DNA of 8,445 nt. Origin: JAXHTH01 sp034211115 (lineage in GTDB: Bacteria; Planctomycetota; Phycisphaerae; Phycisphaerales; SM1A02). The notes beneath the pieces are model-generated. The model was not told the origin of the DNA. It saw nothing but the letters and a program-made list of their open reading frames with translations, and searched no databases. The stretch spans positions 1 to 8,445 of the forward strand of contig JAXHTH010000357.1 in the NCBI GenBank assembly GCA_034211115.1, in the 5' to 3' direction. A program made the position numbers and the translations under genes. Positions 6,514 through 8,445 of this stretch are shown here, in pieces (the first letter of the stretch is position 1; every line of letters starts with the position of its first letter).

Positions 6514-6542
6514 TTGACTGGCGGCTTCGATCCGGGGACACT
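6514..6542 (+). promoter_or_regulatory. Candidate promoter of the membrane coiled-coil gene
   Basis: TTGACT (6514-6519) matches five of six bases of the -35 consensus. A 17-base spacer leads to GACACT (6537-6542), which resembles the TACACT boxes elsewhere in the window. Transcription would begin near 6549, leaving a leader of about 98 bases. TTGACT also lies in the loop of a small GC hairpin (GCCGCC 6508-6513 with GGCGGC 6520-6525). Confidence 0.42.
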
Positions 6543-6551
6543 GACCTGTCT

Positions 6552-6626
6552 GGGCCCGAAAGCGGGCTCGCACTCGTGGAATCCAGGTCGGGCGGCACGC
6601 CGCCGCGGCGGCGTCGGGCCGACCTG
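6552..6626 (+). other. Structured leader: two consecutive stem-loops before the coiled-coil gene
   Basis: The first stem-loop pairs 6552-6558 with 6563-6569 (7 pairs, one G-U, loop AAAG). The second pairs CAGGTCGG (6584-6591) with CCGACCTG (6619-6626) and encloses an 18-base perfect palindrome at 6597-6614. Neither is followed by a T-tract, so they do not look like intrinsic terminators. They lie between the proposed promoter and the Shine-Dalgarno GGAGG at 6634-6638. They could tune mRNA stability or translation, or simply reflect GC-rich sequence. I recognise no known riboswitch. The rest of the 190-base gap shows no gene. Confidence 0.4.
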
Positions 6627-6646
6627 CAAACGCGGAGGCCTCCTTT

Positions 6647-8017
6647 ATGGCGGTTCGCAGTGGCGCCGGAACTGGTGTGATCGTATCCTTGGTGGTGTTC
6701 GTTCTCGCCACCGTGTTCCTGCTGGTCCTGACCATCGTCTTCTATGCCGGTCAGACCGACGCGCTGGACCAGGCCGCGCGGGCGGAGAAGGACCTGGCCA
6801 ACTACGTCACGCCCCAGCAGCGGAACATGGACCAGTACAAGAACTTCGAGCAGGCCGCCGGCCGGCAGTCCGTGGCCGCCTATCTCAACGGCCGCTTCGA
6901 GAATCTCATGGCCTACGTCGACGGCAGCCCCGGAACCTCCATGGAGAAGCTCCAGGCCGACTTCGAGCGCTTCGCCGTCAACGACAGCGTCCGCGCCACC
7001 CTCGACCGCATGCAGCGCGATCTTCGCAACGACGAGATCGAGATCGAGAGCCTGGAGCGGAAGCTCGCCGACCGCGACGAGGAGATCGCCGAGAAGGACG
7101 CCGAGATCGCCCGCATGAAGGAGGCCCACCAGGACGAGTTGAACGAGGTCACCCAGGAGATCGTCGCCTATCGCGAGGCGGCCGAGCAGTACCAGCGGAT
7201 GGTCAACGAGGCCATCGCGGACTGGGAGAACGCCCAGACCGAGCTGGAGGATCAGTACCGGGGCCAGATCACCGACCTCGAGGATGAGCTGGATGCCGTC
7301 GGCCAGGAGCTGGTGCTCGCCCGCTCGCGGCTCAACGAGTTCGAGGGGATCCTCGACGAGATCCGCTTCAAGGCCAAGGACCCGGCTGAGCTCGTCGACG
7401 CCCAGGTCATCGACACCGACCCCGCCAACGAGCAGGTGTTCATCAATCGCGGTCGCAACGATCGCATCGTGCTGGGGATGAGCTTCGAGGTTTACGACGA
7501 CGACGCGTCCATCAGCGTGAATCCCGAGACGCGGATGCTTCCCCGGGGCAAGGCGAGCGTGAAGGTGGTGAAGGTCGGCGAGACGACCTCCACCTGCAAG
7601 ATCACCCGCTCGGTCCGCGGGCGGCCGGTCGTGCGCAACGACGTGCTCGCCAACGCCGTCTACGACCCGGAGCGCCGATTCAAGTTCCTCATCCACAGCA
7701 AGTTCGACGTGGACGGGGACGGCCGGCCCAGCGAGGCGGAGGCCGAGTACCTGCGCAGCCTCGTCGTCGAGTGGGGCGGCGAGGTCGTCTTCGGCAACGA
7801 GCTGCCCGGCGACCTGGACTTCCTCGTCCTCGGCGAGCAGCCGCCCCTGCCCCCGCCCCTGCCCCCGGGCGCGACGGATCTGCAGATCTCCGAGTGGCTG
7901 CGCAAGCGCCAGGCGCACGAGCGGTACAACGAGCTGTTCCGGCGGGCGAGCGAGGCCCAGATCCCCGTCCTCAACTCCAACCGCTTCTTCATCCTCATCG
8001 GGCACAGCGGCCGATGA
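6647..8017 (+). CDS. Membrane-anchored coiled-coil protein with BRCT-like C-terminus
   Basis: I do not recognise a named family for this 456-residue protein. Residues 10-33 form one strongly hydrophobic helix and act as a signal anchor. Residues 115-240 are a charged, heptad-rich coiled coil (Glu/Lys/Arg/Asp). Residues 248-340 look beta-rich, with VFINRGRNDRIVLGMSFEVYD (264-284), repeated KVVKVGE-like strands (306-312) and GRPVVRNDVLANAVYD (325-340). Residues 344-453 resemble a BRCT fold: strand FKFLIHSKFD, helix EYLRSLVVEWGGEVV (367-381) with the GG turn, DLDFLVLGE (389-397), then a helix leading to AQIPVLNSNRFFILIG (437-452). A proline-rich stretch (399-407) sits in a loop, and an EF-hand-like loop (354-365) precedes the first helix. 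A GGAGG at 6634-6638, 8 bases upstream, sets the start. A strong terminator follows, so it is probably a single-gene unit or the end of one. It may be an envelope or cell-organisation protein; its function is unknown. Confidence 0.8.
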   Translation: MAVRSGAGTGVIVSLVVFVLATVFLLVLTIVFYAGQTDALDQAARAEKDLANYVTPQQRNMDQYKNFEQAAGRQSVAAYLNGRFENLMAYVDGSPGTSMEKLQADFERFAVNDSVRATLDRMQRDLRNDEIEIESLERKLADRDEEIAEKDAEIARMKEAHQDELNEVTQEIVAYREAAEQYQRMVNEAIADWENAQTELEDQYRGQITDLEDELDAVGQELVLARSRLNEFEGILDEIRFKAKDPAELVDAQVIDTDPANEQVFINRGRNDRIVLGMSFEVYDDDASISVNPETRMLPRGKASVKVVKVGETTSTCKITRSVRGRPVVRNDVLANAVYDPERRFKFLIHSKFDVDGDGRPSEAEAEYLRSLVVEWGGEVVFGNELPGDLDFLVLGEQPPLPPPLPPGATDLQISEWLRKRQAHERYNELFRRASEAQIPVLNSNRFFILIGHSGR

Positions 8018-8041
8018 GCCGATCGCACCCGGCAGACCCGT

Positions 8042-8074
8042 CCGGCCGGCCCCCGCGGGCCGGCCGGTTCTTTT
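8042..8074 (+). terminator. Intrinsic (rho-independent) terminator
   Basis: A perfect 11-base-pair GC stem (CCGGCCGGCCC at 8042-8052 with GGGCCGGCCGG at 8057-8067) has a four-base loop CCGC and is followed by TTCTTTT. It lies 25 bases after the coiled-coil stop codon. It should end that transcript and insulate the acyltransferase gene downstream. Confidence 0.88.
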
Positions 8075-8085
8075 GGCACCCGCCA

Positions 8086-8091
8086 TAAGAT
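8086..8091 (+). promoter_or_regulatory. Candidate -10 box (TAAGAT) of the acyltransferase gene
   Basis: TAAGAT lies just after the terminator and 39 bases before the GTG start, where a new promoter is needed. No convincing -35 element lies at the right distance, since that position is inside the terminator stem. The predicted leader is about 33 bases and contains AGGAGG at 8117-8122. Confidence 0.3.
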
Positions 8092-8130
8092 CTTCCCGTC
8101 GAAGCATCCCCGGATCAGGAGGCGCACGGC

Positions 8131-8445
8131 GTGGCGCGCAATCAGTCCGCCCTCACCAACTGGAGCCAGTACCTGGCCCTGCGCAGCGTGGCCGGGCTGA
8201 TGCAGTGCTTCGACGTCGAGCAGAACCTCCACACCGCGTCCGTGGTCGGGTCGACGTTCTACCGCCTCAATCACCGGCGCCGCCGCCGGGCCGAGGGCAA
8301 CATCGCCCTCAGCTTCCCCGACTGGGACGAGCGGCAAGTGCGCGACGTCGCCGAGCGATCGATGCAGCACATGTTCCAGCTCTTCATGGTCGACACGCTC
8401 AGCGCCCCGCGGCTCATCACGCCCGCGACCTGGCCCCGCTTCGTG
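8131..8445 (+). CDS. LpxL/HtrB-type lipid A (lysophospholipid) acyltransferase, 5' part
   Basis: The first 105 residues of a gene that runs past the right edge. The start is GTG 8131, fixed by a strong AGGAGG (8117-8122) 8 bases upstream. The segment RRRRAEGNIALSFPDWDERQV (50-70), then RSMQHMFQLFMVDTL (76-90), matches the N-terminal part of the LpxL/HtrB family, where an arginine-rich stretch leads to a conserved N-I/L-x-L-x-F-P. Such enzymes add a secondary acyl chain to lipid A precursors at the inner membrane. The catalytic H-x4-D/E motif lies further downstream in the family and is outside the window, so activity cannot be checked. No strongly hydrophobic anchor helix is evident at the N-terminus, so a soluble or peripheral membrane protein is possible. 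It has its own transcription unit after the terminator at 8042-8074. Confidence 0.72.
   Translation, partial: MARNQSALTNWSQYLALRSVAGLMQCFDVEQNLHTASVVGSTFYRLNHRRRRRAEGNIALSFPDWDERQVRDVAERSMQHMFQLFMVDTLSAPRLITPATWPRFV

Noticed and set aside
6508..6525. GC hairpin with loop TTGACT as a terminator for the nitroreductase gene
   Set aside because: The stem is only 6 base pairs and is followed by TTCGAT rather than a T-tract. The loop sequence fits a -35 element better.
6634..6643. Perfect palindrome GGAGGCCTCC before the coiled-coil gene as an operator
   Set aside because: It contains the Shine-Dalgarno GGAGG, is only 10 bases long with no spacer, and such palindromes are common by chance in this base composition.
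6302..8107. Long open frame of 601 codons on the minus strand
   Set aside because: It lies opposite the coiled-coil gene and the end of the nitroreductase gene. Its leucine/valine/histidine-rich translation is typical of an antisense GC-rich shadow, and it crosses the terminator at 8042-8074.

Overview
The window is GC-rich (roughly two-thirds G+C), densely coding bacterial DNA. All well-supported genes lie on the + strand. The gene set suggests a planctomycete-like or related high-GC Gram-negative bacterium, possibly of the Phycisphaerae. It includes a saccharopine-type lysine catabolic pair, a membrane-anchored reductive-dehalogenase homologue, a membrane coiled-coil protein of no recognised family and an LpxL-type acyltransferase. 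The lineage is an inference from gene content and style; no rRNA or other phylogenetic marker is present.

Layout. (1) 153-1364 encodes a stand-alone FIST sensory-domain protein; a weakly supported divergent gene may start at its left. (2) 1458-2753 and 2872-4209 encode the two halves of the saccharopine pathway, lysine-ketoglutarate reductase and saccharopine dehydrogenase, as separate adjacent genes. (3) 4292-5671 encodes a cobalamin/iron-sulfur reductive-dehalogenase-like protein with three predicted N-terminal membrane helices. It is followed by an NfsA-type flavin nitroreductase at 5725-6456. (4) 6647-8017 encodes a one-helix membrane protein with a long coiled coil, a beta-rich middle and a BRCT-like C-terminus, followed by a strong intrinsic terminator at 8042-8074. 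(5) 8131 onward is the start of a lipid A/lysophospholipid-type acyltransferase that runs off the window.

How the genes work together. The two lysine enzymes would convert lysine plus 2-oxoglutarate into saccharopine, then into aminoadipate semialdehyde plus glutamate. The FIST protein next to them is a plausible amino-acid sensor. The dehalogenase-like and nitroreductase genes form a possible reductive detoxification pair. The last two genes concern the cell envelope.

Regulation. Several starts are preceded by a TACNNT hexamer resembling a bacterial -10 box. At three genes (153, 4292, 5725) the hexamer ends only 6-7 bases before the ATG and no Shine-Dalgarno sequence is visible, which points to leaderless mRNAs. 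The other genes (1458, 2872, 6647, 8131) have a recognisable Shine-Dalgarno about 8 bases from the start and a longer leader. No mobile element, CRISPR array, tRNA or rRNA was seen, and no gap between genes exceeds 300 bases.
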